This document shows positions 26,180 to 34,864 of a DNA stretch of 64,000 nt, in pieces. The DNA lies in contig NZ_CP014597.1 in NCBI RefSeq assembly GCF_001687105.1, forward strand, positions 1 to 64,000, written 5' to 3'. The stretch is from Salipiger sp. CCB-MM3 (lineage in GTDB: Bacteria; Pseudomonadota; Alphaproteobacteria; Rhodobacterales; Rhodobacteraceae). The position numbers and the translations under genes are program-made. The notes under the pieces are model-generated. The model did not search any database, had not been told where the DNA came from, and saw only the letters and a list, made by a program, of their open reading frames with translations. The first letter of the stretch is position 1, and each line of letters begins with the position of its first letter.

Positions 26180-26469
26180 AATCACAAGCGGCTTACTTAT
26201 CTGCGAGTGACGCTAGTCGGCAATACTTTACCTGGTCAACCCCTAGGAGAAATTGGCGCATTGAATTCAATTTTTTAGATTTGAAGGTGAGGCCCGCGCT
26301 CCAGGACGGATGGGAGCCTGACCGATCGAGACTTGGGCTCGGTGAAAAAGTCGCGTGGCCGTCTAGCAAAAGATCGCTGGGATCATAGCTGGGATCATAA
26401 TCAGCAAGCGTCAGGGGGAACCGCGTCGCTGACTTAGGCGCCACGGGCACTCTCCCGCTACCTAACCAA

Positions 26470-27441
26470 TTAGTTTTCTGTCCGCCTGACCTGTCCCGGG
26501 GTGATGCCAAACACGCGCCGAAAGGCACGGTTGAAGGCGGGCTCGGACTGGTAGCCAAGATCAGCGGCGATGGTGGCAATTGGCAACTTGGTGTCTCGGA
26601 GAGATTGGCGAGCGAGGTTCATTCGCCATTCGGCAAGATATTGCATCGCAGGCGTTCCAACGAGGCTGGTAAAGCGCGCGGCAAACGCAGACCTTGACTG
26701 ACCGGCCACCTGCGCCAACCGCTCCACCGACCAATTAGCTGCCGGGTCGCGATGAATGGCAACGATGGCGCGGCCGATCTGTGGATCTCGAGCAGCCTTG
26801 AACCATCCTCTGTTGGCGTCAGGTGAGCGAGCAAGCCAGCGCCGGATAGCCTCGATCACCACGACGTCCGCCAAACGCGTTATCACGGTCTCACCACCTG
26901 GGCGGAGTTCACGGGCCTCTCTAGCTATGAATCGCAGTGTGCCCTGCAGCCAGCTTCCTGCCTCTTCGTCCCATGGGTCCACCTTCAGTACGTCTGGGAG
27001 CAACGCCATGAGTATTGGGCTCGAGGCATGATCAAGCCGCGCGAGGCCGTACATGATGCTGCACTCGGTTCCACCGCCGCCGAATTCGACTGTCTCGTAG
27101 AGCTCGGTCACCTTGCGTATCGGTAGCTCTTCCAGCTCCATCAATCTGGCGCCCTGGTCGCTGAAGAGGCCGATGGGTGCGCCATGCGTCATGAGGACGA
27201 GGTCGCCCTTAACGACTTCAAAGGCGTCGTCCTCTCCGACTTTCAGCCACGCGCGCCCATCGATAACGACGATGAAGCTCATCACCTCCGGGAAGCCGGG
27301 AATAGCGATGCCCCATGGCGCGGTCATCCTAGACTGACAATAGAAGGTTCCGGTCAGCTTGAGCAGATGCAGGACTTCTCCCAGCGGATCACCGATGGGC
27401 TGGGCAAGCACGGATGGGTCAGGAACATGAGGCTCTACCAT
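26470..27441 (-). CDS. AraC-family regulator with N-terminal cupin
   Basis: The 323-residue protein has an N-terminal AraC-binding-like cupin (GFPEVMSFIVVIDGRAWLKV). A central part is rich in the residues common to the cupin_6 group. The C-terminal double helix-turn-helix runs SVERLAQVAGQSRSAFAARF then ATIAADLGYQSEPAFNRAFR. It is transcribed divergently from the NmrA-type gene at 27592 with a shared promoter of 150 bases, so it likely regulates that gene. Cupin_6 AraC proteins commonly sit beside oxidoreductase genes and respond to small aldehydes or quinones, but the ligand here is unknown. Confidence 0.88.
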   Translation of the reverse strand: MVEPHVPDPSVLAQPIGDPLGEVLHLLKLTGTFYCQSRMTAPWGIAIPGFPEVMSFIVVIDGRAWLKVGEDDAFEVVKGDLVLMTHGAPIGLFSDQGARLMELEELPIRKVTELYETVEFGGGGTECSIMYGLARLDHASSPILMALLPDVLKVDPWDEEAGSWLQGTLRFIAREARELRPGGETVITRLADVVVIEAIRRWLARSPDANRGWFKAARDPQIGRAIVAIHRDPAANWSVERLAQVAGQSRSAFAARFTSLVGTPAMQYLAEWRMNLARQSLRDTKLPIATIAADLGYQSEPAFNRAFRRVFGITPGQVRRTEN

Positions 27442-27591
27442 AAAGGAAAGATGCAGAAAGCCATGCCTTCCGTCCAGGCTCTTTGGACGATCTGCTAATA
27501 AGTGCGGACGATGGAGAATGGTTCATCCAGAAATTCTGGGCGACTTTGGGCTACCGAATTTGAAACGCATCCCATCGTAAGGAAAAAGCCC

Positions 27592-28419
27592 ATGCAAACC
27601 AAACCAATCCTCGTACTCGGCGCTACCGGAAAAACCGGCTCCCGCATCGCAGATCGCCTTGAAGCCCGGTCGTTGCCAGTCCGCCGCGGCTCCCGATACG
27701 CTGAACTGCCCTTTGACTGGAGCGAGCCGGAGACTTGGCGTCCCAACCTGAAGGACGCCGGAGCTGTCTATATCTCTTACTACCCTGACATAGCAGTTCC
27801 CGGCGCGGTGGAGACGGTAAGTGCCTTCGTGGAGCAAGCCCGAGCCGCAGGTGTTGGCAAGCTGGTACTACTCACCGGCCGCGGCGAGCACCACGCCCAG
27901 CGCGCAGAAGACGTCGTCCGGAATTCGGGTGTGCCGTTTACTATTGTGCGCGCCGCATGGTTCGCCCAGAACTTTTCCGAAGGAGCACTGCATGCGCCGA
28001 TCCTGGCGGGTGTTCTGCCAATGCCAGGTGGCGACGTGCTGGAGCCGATCGTTGACGTCGATGACATCGCGGATGTTGCCGTCGCAGCCTTGTCCGACGA
28101 CGGGCATGACGGACAGCTCTATGAGGTTACCGGACCGCGCCTGTTGAGCTTCGCTGAAATGGCCAGTGCGCTATCCGCGGCTTCTGGGCAGCCGATCGCC
28201 TATGTGCCGATTTCCTTTGAGGAGTTCCACGGGGCACTCAAGAAGGATCAAGGGGACATGGTCGCGGATGTATTGACCGGTATTGCTCGAGAGACGTTGG
28301 ACGGCCGCAATGCGCATTTGGCTGATGGTGTCCAACGCGCGCTTGGACGTGCTCCACGCGATTTCACGATCTTCGCTGATGCGGCTGCCCGTGAGGGCGC
28401 ATGGGCCGTGGCAGCGTAA
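27592..28419 (+). CDS. NmrA-like NAD(P)-binding protein
   Basis: The start at 27592 follows AAGGAAA; a longer frame from 27502 lacks a site. The 275-residue protein begins KPILVLGATGKTGSRIADRL, the NAD(P)-binding GxxGxxG Rossmann motif. The atypical-SDR features GKLVLLTGRGEHHAQRAEDV and FTIVRAAWFAQNFSEGAL follow. Relatives act as redox sensors or NAD(P)H-dependent quinone/azo reductases. It pairs with the divergent AraC regulator and is followed after 28 bases by a DUF4345 membrane protein, so the two form an operon. Confidence 0.85.
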   Translation: MQTKPILVLGATGKTGSRIADRLEARSLPVRRGSRYAELPFDWSEPETWRPNLKDAGAVYISYYPDIAVPGAVETVSAFVEQARAAGVGKLVLLTGRGEHHAQRAEDVVRNSGVPFTIVRAAWFAQNFSEGALHAPILAGVLPMPGGDVLEPIVDVDDIADVAVAALSDDGHDGQLYEVTGPRLLSFAEMASALSAASGQPIAYVPISFEEFHGALKKDQGDMVADVLTGIARETLDGRNAHLADGVQRALGRAPRDFTIFADAAAREGAWAVAA

Positions 28420-28447
28420 GCAGTCTTTGAATCGAAAGGATCTCCAG

Positions 28448-28861
28448 ATGACACGGTTTTGCCGACTTACTCTCGGTGCGGCAGGCGCCACGGCGCTCGG
28501 CATTGGCCTCGCCATTACATTCATCCCACAGGTCTTCTACGCCGGCTACGGAATGGAAATCAGTACACATCCAGCCGCCCTGAGCGAGCTTCGCGCCCCA
28601 GGTGCCAATCTCGCTGCGCTTGGAGTGGTGATCGCCGCCGGAGCCCTCCGCCAAGACATGGCGCGCTTTTCCGCGCAGCTCGGCACTGTCGTCTTCTTGG
28701 CGTTCGCCGCCGGGCGCATCGTGAGTTTCTTGCTGGATGGGTGGCCCGGGGAAGCGATCATGACCGCCTTGCTGATCGAAGGTGCGATAGGTGTGCTGTG
28801 CCTGTTCGCTTGGAGGGGGCTTGAGCCCAATCCCTTGCGCCACCGACAAGCGGCAGCGTGA
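28448..28861 (+). CDS. DUF4345-type small membrane protein
   Basis: The 137-residue protein has four hydrophobic segments: GAAGATALGIGLAITFIP, APGANLAALGVVIAAGALR, LGTVVFLAFAAGRIVSFLL and EAIMTALLIEGAIGVLCLFA. The loop FYAGYGMEISTHPAALSELR is characteristic. AAAGGA stands before the ATG at 28448. The family is of unknown function and often sits beside oxidoreductases. It is the second gene after the NmrA-like gene. Confidence 0.8.
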   Translation: MTRFCRLTLGAAGATALGIGLAITFIPQVFYAGYGMEISTHPAALSELRAPGANLAALGVVIAAGALRQDMARFSAQLGTVVFLAFAAGRIVSFLLDGWPGEAIMTALLIEGAIGVLCLFAWRGLEPNPLRHRQAAA

Positions 28862-28981
28862 ACAAGCTGATTGTTTGTGAGAAGGCGAGGCATTGCTGCG
28901 ATGCCTCGCCTATGTCGCTGTTCGGGGCTTGTGCCGGAGCTAAGGCGGACGGATGCTCGCGCCCGCTCACATGGCCCTACC

Positions 28982-29809
28982 TTATACGGCTTTGAATTTT
29001 TCAGAGTATTCGGAGTGCCAGCGGGAAAGCGGAGGGCGGTTTTGAATGATGTCGCCTGCAGCCCAGGCAATGCGTCTCTCATCCATCTCTCGGGTGACCT
29101 CGTTGTCCGGGCATAGAATGTAGAAGTCGTCTCCCTCGAGAGCGTCGAAGAGGAACTCCGCGACCTGGTCAGGGGTCCATGCGCCATCCGGCTTTTCAGT
29201 GCGGTCACCAGCTGTCAGTGGCGTGAAAACAAATCCAGGGATCAATAGGCGGGCTTCTACGATGCAGTCCTCGATATTGCGGAGTTCGTGCTGAAGGGCC
29301 TCGGTGAAGGTCTTCACTCCAGACTTTGAGACATTGTAGGCCGGATCGCCCGGAGGTGTGGTGATCCCTTGTTTGGAGCCCGTGTTCAAAATCAGTCCGG
29401 GCTGGTTCGAAGCAATCATGCCGGGTGCGAAGATCTGCGCGCCACGAATGATCCCCCACATGTTCACATCAATGATGCGCTGCCAGTTGTCTTCCGGGTC
29501 GAAAATTGAGCTTCCAGGCTGCATGCCTGCGTTGTTCATCAATACATTCACGGGACCAAGGTCAGAGGTTACGCGCGCTTCGAGGGCCCGAATTTGTTCG
29601 ATGTCGCCGACGTCAGTTTTTACGCTCATGACTTCCGCCGCGCCGGCCGACTTGAGATCGTCTGCCGCTTTTTCGAGCGCCTGCTCCGAGACATCGGCTA
29701 TGCAAACCTTCATGCCGTGTGCTGCGAAGCTCTTGGCTACGGCTAGGCCGATGCCAGAGCCGCCCCCGGTGACGACTGCGACATTGTCTGGTGCGATTGC
29801 TGCATGCAT
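28982..29809 (-). CDS. Short-chain dehydrogenase/reductase
   Basis: The 275-residue protein has the classical SDR motifs. The cofactor loop is VVTGGGSGIGLAVAKSFAAH, and the acidic residue in CIADVSEQAL favours NAD. NNAGMQPG, the catalytic NTGSKQG and YNVSKSG follow. The start at 29809 has GAGGAAG before it, while a frame to 29878 adds an unlikely basic leader. The C-terminal EFLFDALEGDDFYILCPDNE is seen in SDRs acting on larger substrates. The substrate is unknown. TTTTCAGAG overlaps the last codons. Confidence 0.88.
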   Translation of the reverse strand: MHAAIAPDNVAVVTGGGSGIGLAVAKSFAAHGMKVCIADVSEQALEKAADDLKSAGAAEVMSVKTDVGDIEQIRALEARVTSDLGPVNVLMNNAGMQPGSSIFDPEDNWQRIIDVNMWGIIRGAQIFAPGMIASNQPGLILNTGSKQGITTPPGDPAYNVSKSGVKTFTEALQHELRNIEDCIVEARLLIPGFVFTPLTAGDRTEKPDGAWTPDQVAEFLFDALEGDDFYILCPDNEVTREMDERRIAWAAGDIIQNRPPLSRWHSEYSEKFKAV

Positions 29810-29975
29810 GATCAGGCTTCCTCGTGGTTTGATCGTTTGCCATTCGAAGTGGCTCCAAGACTTCCGTTTTCCACCCAAAGTTCGTCTTCGCTCGAGCTTA
29901 ACGCGTGCGGCCTAAGTCATTGCCTGAATGACAAGCATGCGCACGTAAGCTATTGAAACATTGAGCAGGACGACC

Positions 29976-30293
29976 GTGACAAAACACCGAAAGCGACTGC
30001 TGAGGCAGATCGATACTCTGGCTCGCAAAATGCCCGCTCTGAAGCGGCCGTCGCGAGCGTTGCTAGGGCAAGGATGGTCCGTGATCAGAATGCCGACTGC
30101 AGTGCTGCTGATCCTCGGCGGACTCCTCTCGTTCCTGCCTGTCCTCGGTATCTGGATGCTACCGCTAGGTCTGATGCTTCTGGCTGTCGATGTTCCGGTG
30201 CTTCAGAATCCAATGTCGTCCGCATTCATTCGATCTCGGCGGTGGTTTGCAGTCCGCCGGAGGGCGTACAGGCGCGCCAGGTCCAGCCGATAG
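29976..30293 (+). CDS. Small hypothetical membrane protein
   Basis: I prefer the GTG at 29976 (AGGA 6 bases upstream) over the TTG at 29961. The protein of about 105 residues has a basic N-terminus, one long hydrophobic region likely forming a hairpin in the membrane (AVLLILGGLLSFLPVLGIWM then LPLGLMLLAVDVPVL), and a very basic C-terminus (RRWFAVRRRAYRR). It looks like the small alphaproteobacterial membrane proteins annotated only as hypothetical. It is divergent from the SDR gene. Confidence 0.6.
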   Translation: MTKHRKRLLRQIDTLARKMPALKRPSRALLGQGWSVIRMPTAVLLILGGLLSFLPVLGIWMLPLGLMLLAVDVPVLQNPMSSAFIRSRRWFAVRRRAYRRARSSR

Positions 30294-30480
30294 GACCCAT
30301 CACGGCGCTACAATAGTACCAGTGATGGGCCGCCCATTACCGTGGGTTGCTAGACCAAGCGGGTTCACTTGGTTGGCTTAGCGTCGACCTCTAAGTCAGC
30401 ACGCTTATGGGATATCTTGTCTCCAGCGAGGAGATTGCAAGATGGTTGTCACGGCTTGTCGGTGGCATGTGCCCGTAGGC

Positions 30481-30514
30481 GACGGCCCAGTTCAATACGC
30501 GGAGCTGGACCGTC
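30481..30514 (-). terminator. Hairpin after the glycerol dehydrogenase gene
   Basis: GACGGCCCAG and CTGGACCGTC pair with one G-U-type mismatch around 14 bases, 15 bases past the gldA stop. No clear U-run follows on the minus strand. Confidence 0.4.
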
Positions 30515-30528
30515 TTGCCTGATCAAGT

Positions 30529-31623
30529 TCAAGCAGCCTTCTTTGCGAGCGTATCCACCGCAAGGATCGCGTCCGCGATGTCATCGGCGGAGAGATCGGT
30601 GGCGAGATTGCGCAGGGTATCGCTTTCAGAGTTTGCGAGATCGCCGACCTTTTTCAGGTCCTCGCGAGGTGCATTCTCGAGGTGGAGTTCCTTGAGGGTC
30701 ACGGGCATGCCGATGGCGCGGTATAGCTTGATGAACTTGAAGACATCTTCTTCCGGCCGTTGCTCAAGAACCATCTGGACAAGAGTGCCGTATGCGACTT
30801 TCTCACCGTGTGTGAGGTGGTGAATGTCACCATCCAGGGCCGTGAACCCATTGTGGATCGCGTGGGCGCCGGCAAGACCGCCGTTCTCGAAGCCGAGCCC
30901 AGACAGCAAAGTGGATGCCTCAACGACGGCCTCAACGGCAGGCGTTACAAGGCCCTCTTTAACAGCTGCGTAGGCAGCCTCGCCATAGGTCAGCAAAGTC
31001 TTTTCACAGGCTTCCGCGATGGCGATGCCGGCGATCGTAGGCGCGCCGGACACCATCGTTTTCGACCGAGATTTCAGGACAGCCTGGGCCTCCACGTTGG
31101 TGGCAAGACCATCGGCGATCCCGGAAGCGAACAGGCGGGCAGGGGCCTGGGCGCAAATGCGGGTGTCGACGATCACGAGATCAGGGTTCTTGTTGTAGAA
31201 CCGGTAGCCCTCGAAGACGCCTTGATCGGTGTAGATCACCGACAGTGCCGAGCACGGCGCGTCTGTCGAGGCAATGGTAGGAACGATCGCGACAGGCAGG
31301 CCAAGGTCGTCGGCCGTGCCTTTGGCGGTGTCCATGGCCTTCCCGCCACCCATGCCAACAATCAGGTCAGCGCCTTTGGACCTCGCAAGTTCTGCAAGGC
31401 GGGAAATCTCGTTCTTGGAGGCTTCCCCGTTGAACTCCTCGTGGTGGAATTCAGTCTTTCCCTGCATGGCTGCGCTGGCTTTCTCTCCAACGATCTTCCA
31501 TGTCGTCTCATCCGCGATGATGAAGGCTGACTTGCCAAGTGTGGCAAGTTGCTCGCCGAGTTGATCGATGATGTCGGCGCCCTGAACGTAGCGAGCCGGG
31601 GAAGCAAAAATGCGAGTGGTCAT
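30529..31623 (-). CDS. gldA: Glycerol dehydrogenase
   Basis: The 364-residue protein has the iron-containing alcohol dehydrogenase fold of GldA. The NAD site GADLIVGMGGGKAMDTAKGT and PTIASTDAPCSALSVIYTDQ are followed by zinc ligands in ASGIADGLATNVEAQA (Asp), GLAGAHAIHNGF (His) and HHLTHGEKVAYGTL (His). It oxidises glycerol to dihydroxyacetone with NAD and can run in reverse. The leader just upstream has the palindrome ACCGAATGGTTCGGT. The gene stands alone. Confidence 0.92.
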   Translation of the reverse strand: MTTRIFASPARYVQGADIIDQLGEQLATLGKSAFIIADETTWKIVGEKASAAMQGKTEFHHEEFNGEASKNEISRLAELARSKGADLIVGMGGGKAMDTAKGTADDLGLPVAIVPTIASTDAPCSALSVIYTDQGVFEGYRFYNKNPDLVIVDTRICAQAPARLFASGIADGLATNVEAQAVLKSRSKTMVSGAPTIAGIAIAEACEKTLLTYGEAAYAAVKEGLVTPAVEAVVEASTLLSGLGFENGGLAGAHAIHNGFTALDGDIHHLTHGEKVAYGTLVQMVLEQRPEEDVFKFIKLYRAIGMPVTLKELHLENAPREDLKKVGDLANSESDTLRNLATDLSADDIADAILAVDTLAKKAA

Positions 31624-31644
31624 GATAGGTACTTTCCTTAATCT

Positions 31645-31659
31645 ACCGAATGGTTCGGT
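31645..31659. promoter_or_regulatory. Candidate operator before gldA
   Basis: ACCGAA-TGG-TTCGGT is a perfect inverted repeat 22 bases upstream of the gldA start, where a repressor would block transcription. No regulator gene is adjacent to name it. Confidence 0.45.
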
Positions 31660-31718
31660 GTCGTAAGGCGATGTATGCCACGGTATTCCATCAGCAAGAG
31701 GAGCGGACCCCTCAGTTT

Positions 31719-32417
31719 TCAGAGAGTTTTCGTGATTTGACCCGTCTTCGGAAACTGCCAGGGCGTGGCGAGCCCAACTCCTCTGACGGCGATGCCGCTA
31801 TCTAGCCGATCCGAGTAGTTCTTGTGATGGTGGCCATGGATCACGAGCGACACGTCCATGTCGGCCGCCAGCTGGTCAATGAACTCAAAACCGTGTTCGT
31901 GGCAGCTCGGCGCTTCATGCGTGATGAGGACATCTGCTTTCTGAGCCCTGAGGCTTTCGACCGTCCAAGGCATAATCGTCGTCAGGTGCTTTCTGGGAAG
32001 GCCGCCATTGATGCGCTCGTTTCGAGGTGTCCGCGCGATGAGTTCGGCTTCTGAAGCGACAAGCGCCTCTCCGTCTCCGCGCCAGACCTTCTCGCGTACG
32101 ATGCCGCCCAGGCCGGCGATGCGAAGTCCTCCGACCTCGATGATTTTACCGTCGATCCGGTGCCCGTCGAAGTCCTTTAAAAGATCAATCTGGTTGTCGA
32201 GGGAGGCATCGTGGTTCCCAATGATGAAGCGAAGATCGAGCCCCATATCGATCAAGCGACCGAATGCCTCCCGGGTCCGGTCCGCCCCACTTGGGTCCAG
32301 TTTCCCATCCGAGAAGTCACCGAGGACAATCACCGTCCTGGTGGAGCTATCGATAGCCTCGAAGAGCGGGTTCCACTTTCCGTGCGGATCGCCATAAATC
32401 AGAAATTCAGAGTTCAT
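31719..32417 (-). CDS. Calcineurin-like metallophosphoesterase
   Basis: About 232 residues with all the metal motifs in order: GDPHGKW, VLGDFSDGKL, IIGNHDASLD, ITHEAPSCHEHG and VIHGHHHKNY. These bind two metal ions and hydrolyse phosphomonoesters or diesters. The GD-FSDG spacing and the small cap suit the group of phage-like and plasmid-borne serine/threonine phosphatase relatives; the true substrate is unknown. Starts at 32429 (GTG), 32423 and 32417 (ATG) are all possible; I use 32417, giving MNSEFLIYGDPHG. TTTTCAGAG lies across the end of the coding region. Confidence 0.85.
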   Translation of the reverse strand: MNSEFLIYGDPHGKWNPLFEAIDSSTRTVIVLGDFSDGKLDPSGADRTREAFGRLIDMGLDLRFIIGNHDASLDNQIDLLKDFDGHRIDGKIIEVGGLRIAGLGGIVREKVWRGDGEALVASEAELIARTPRNERINGGLPRKHLTTIMPWTVESLRAQKADVLITHEAPSCHEHGFEFIDQLAADMDVSLVIHGHHHKNYSDRLDSGIAVRGVGLATPWQFPKTGQITKTL

Positions 32418-32501
32418 ACCCATCTTCACTAGTTAGAAATATAGGATAGCGCAGTGCAAGCCGAGTGTGTAGCCTGCATGTGAAATGTGTAAGAAATTCT
32501 G

Positions 32502-33179
32502 ATGAATACGACTGTTTCCCTCGAAGATCGCGTGGCGCATACGTCTAAGCTGTGGAGAGAGCTGGCCAACCGGGAGATGCCCTGGGTCTGGGACGATATG
32601 GAGATCAGCTACCATGTCGGAAACCTCCTGGCGCGCTTCCTTCCCAAGGTGATCGACTTCGCGAACAAGCTTCAGGCCAAGGAAAGCGCTTCGGGGCGGA
32701 CGCTCGAAAGCATTTACGACGAAATCAGAGAAATCATGGAGCCTGAAGCGGTCTTTTCAGACCGGCTTTGCTGGCTTCGAGATGAGACCGCGGAGGCTCG
32801 GCTGGCCGGCACCGCGACTTGGATGGAGGTCGAGGAAGGCACGACGTCTATTTTGAGCCTTTTGAAGACGGAAGCACCGGAGGTGTCCGACGACGAACTG
32901 ATCGAGAACCTGCTTCTCGTGACGGTTTTCTTTGAGGGCTACGACCTCGGGCTTCCGCAAACGTCGTATGACAAGCGCAAGCCGCGGTTCGATCCGGAGC
33001 AGCTGTCGAACAAGATCCGTGAGCTTGCGGCAACCGTGGATCGGAAACTTATGATCGAGTCCGCGCTCGATGGCTACGTCAAGGACCGCAAGAAGCTGCA
33101 GTACCCGAAGGATGTCGTCCAAGAAGCATTCAAGAACGGCGTTCTCGCCGACTTGGTCCCTGCCGAGGCCACGGACTAA
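32502..33179 (+). CDS. Hypothetical protein
   Basis: This 225-residue soluble, acidic, mostly helical protein is not recognised. Segments are WRELANREMPWVWDDMEISY, GNLLARFLPKVIDFANKLQA, ELIENLLLVTVFFEGYDLGL and KNGVLADLVPAEATD. No signal peptide or membrane segment is seen. Coding quality is good throughout. It is followed by a strong shared terminator that separates it from wrbA on the opposite strand. Confidence 0.6.
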   Translation: MNTTVSLEDRVAHTSKLWRELANREMPWVWDDMEISYHVGNLLARFLPKVIDFANKLQAKESASGRTLESIYDEIREIMEPEAVFSDRLCWLRDETAEARLAGTATWMEVEEGTTSILSLLKTEAPEVSDDELIENLLLVTVFFEGYDLGLPQTSYDKRKPRFDPEQLSNKIRELAATVDRKLMIESALDGYVKDRKKLQYPKDVVQEAFKNGVLADLVPAEATD

Positions 33180-33187
33180 ATTAGTCC

Positions 33188-33232
33188 GTCATCCCACACG
33201 CAAGTCTTTCCGGAGCCTGCGTGTGGGATGAC
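33188..33232. terminator. Bidirectional terminator between convergent genes
   Basis: A perfect 15-base stem (33188-33202 with 33218-33232, GTCATCCCACACGCA) closes a 15-base loop between the stops of the 32502 gene and wrbA. CCTTTAT follows in the plus direction. Confidence 0.75.
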
Positions 33233-33235
33233 CCT

Positions 33236-33829
33236 TTATCCAATCAGCCTTGAGGTCACTTCGACCAACCGTTTTGCCTGATGGGCGACCGATGCCTTAC
33301 CGGCGTCGTCAAACTGCCCAGCTTGCGCAGAATAGCCGTATGGATTTCCTCCCGAGGCATAGATGACATCGCTGGTATAGCCCGGGGGCACAATGATAGC
33401 GCCCCAGTGCATCGCGGACGTGTAGAGGCCCAACGTGGTGGCTTCCTGGCCGCCGTGCGTGTTCTGGGCGCTGGTGGTCGCGGTAATTGTCTTGCCTGCG
33501 AGCTTGCCCTCAGACCAGACCCCACCAAGCGTGTCGATGAAGGCGCGAAGTTGAGATGCGGACTGGCCGTAGCGCGTTGGGGCGCTGAAGAAGTAGCCGT
33601 CGGCCCAGACCATGTCATCAGGGGTGACGACGGGAATGTCTGCCATCTTCTCGGCTTGCTCCTTCCAGGCATCCTGACCTTTGACGACTTCCTCGGGCGC
33701 CGTTTCAGCGACCCGCAGAAGACGAACGTCAGCGCCGGCCTCCTTGGCGGCCTCTGAGGCCGTAAGAGCGACTTGGTGGTTGGTGCCGTAGGTCGAGTAG
33801 AAGATCACTGCGATCTTTGGTTGTGCCAT
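33236..33829 (-). CDS. wrbA: WrbA-type NAD(P)H:quinone oxidoreductase
   Basis: The 197-residue flavodoxin-like protein begins [20 protein letters not shown], the FMN phosphate loop. It has the WrbA blocks [20 protein letters not shown] and [20 protein letters not shown], then the characteristic [20 protein letters not shown] and [12 protein letters not shown]. WrbA reduces quinones by two electrons with NAD(P)H and protects against redox cycling. It stands alone on the minus strand. Confidence 0.92.
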   Translation of the reverse strand: MAQPKIAVIFYSTYGTNHQVALTASEAAKEAGADVRLLRVAETAPEEVVKGQDAWKEQAEKMADIPVVTPDDMVWADGYFFSAPTRYGQSASQLRAFIDTLGGVWSEGKLAGKTITATTSAQNTHGGQEATTLGLYTSAMHWGAIIVPPGYTSDVIYASGGNPYGYSAQAGQFDDAGKASVAHQAKRLVEVTSRLIG

Positions 33830-34070
33830 GGTTCCTCCTCCAGATGCGGGTTTGGGCCCGTGGACGAGAAGATAGGGCGCTCGAGCGGGACAAAAACAGT
33901 TGATCTTACCGATAACCGTACTCTTGCTTGAAGTCGATCTAAAGCTCCATCAGCCAGTGGTTGGCGATATATTGCGCATTCCGTGATCAACTCGAAGTCG
34001 GCCATATAATCGCGGTGTGAACTGTTGTACTATATCGCAAATATTGTTTTAGGTAATTGAGGCAAGGCAG

Positions 34071-34703
34071 ATGAAGCCCGGAGACTGGACATGGCTTGAG
34101 CTGACGAAAGTCTTGCTTGGTGTTCTCACGCCACTGACAGTTTTTTATCTTTCATTTGTTGTTGATAGCGCAATCCAAGATCGTGAGTTCTCTAGTCTGC
34201 AAGCTGAGGCAATACGAGAATACACTCAGGACATTTATTCCCGTCGAGTGCGCGCCGAGCTACTCGCGGCTGGTCTTAGACGTCATGCCGAGGAGCCTAC
34301 TGATCAGTCTCTTTCCGAGGTTATTGAGCGCAAGGCTCGGTACGATGAAGCTTACTCGGAGTGGAACAAGAAGAGCCAGGCTAACTTGCTGGTGATAAGA
34401 AAACTGCTTGAGTCTGATACATACACAGAGCTGGAGGATATTGTCGAGCAAGGGCTTGTCCTTGAAGGATTCAAGAGGCTGGATAACTGTCTCACAAATG
34501 CTTACCACGAAGCTATCAGGGGGCGAGATCCTGTTAGCTTGATGAACGATTGCGATACGGCTTATTTATTGGATTTTGTTTTAAGGTGTGGAAGTAATAT
34601 ATCGGATGGGTTGTATGGATTATCTAGATCTGGTGGCGGAGATAAATTATCGGCGATTAAGATAGATAAGAGCATAAAAATTGCATGCGGATATCCGGTA
34701 TAA
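34071..34703 (+). CDS. AT-rich hypothetical membrane-anchored protein
   Basis: The 210-residue protein has one N-terminal membrane segment (VLLGVLTPLTVFYLSFVV) followed by a helical, charged domain with SSLQAEAIREYTQDIYSRRV and KARYDEAYSEWNKKSQANLL. Base composition is clearly AT-richer than the neighbours, especially after 34500, and codon choice differs (many AAA, TTA, ATA). That points to recent transfer. Single-anchor, coiled, orphan proteins of this kind are common in phage-defence and mobile islands, but nothing in the sequence proves that role. Confidence 0.5.
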   Translation: MKPGDWTWLELTKVLLGVLTPLTVFYLSFVVDSAIQDREFSSLQAEAIREYTQDIYSRRVRAELLAAGLRRHAEEPTDQSLSEVIERKARYDEAYSEWNKKSQANLLVIRKLLESDTYTELEDIVEQGLVLEGFKRLDNCLTNAYHEAIRGRDPVSLMNDCDTAYLLDFVLRCGSNISDGLYGLSRSGGGDKLSAIKIDKSIKIACGYPV

Positions 34704-34813
34704 TAAGCCTAGACCGTATGCTATTCTCGTATCAGATGGCTAACTTTAGTGTGCGCGGCCAGCGATCTATAGATGCTCTATGAAATGGCGTATACTGGAT
34801 GCTGCGTTGAGAT

Positions 34814-34850
34814 GCGCTTAGCGCTCCGCTCGTCGCGGAGCGCTAAGCGC
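34814..34850. terminator. Perfect 16-bp inverted repeat
   Basis: GCGCTTAGCGCTCCGC (34814-34829) is exactly complementary to 34835-34850 with a 5-base loop. It lies between the convergent 34071 gene and pncA, where a bidirectional terminator belongs. No T-run follows. The half-site itself contains the smaller palindrome AGCGCT. Confidence 0.55.
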
Positions 34851-34864
34851 ACTTGCATACCGGT

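Noticed and set aside
26193..26579. Minus-strand frame of 128 codons overlapping the end of the AraC gene
   Set aside because: It shares DNA with the helix-turn-helix coding region of the AraC gene, and the remainder is proline- and serine-rich without a family.
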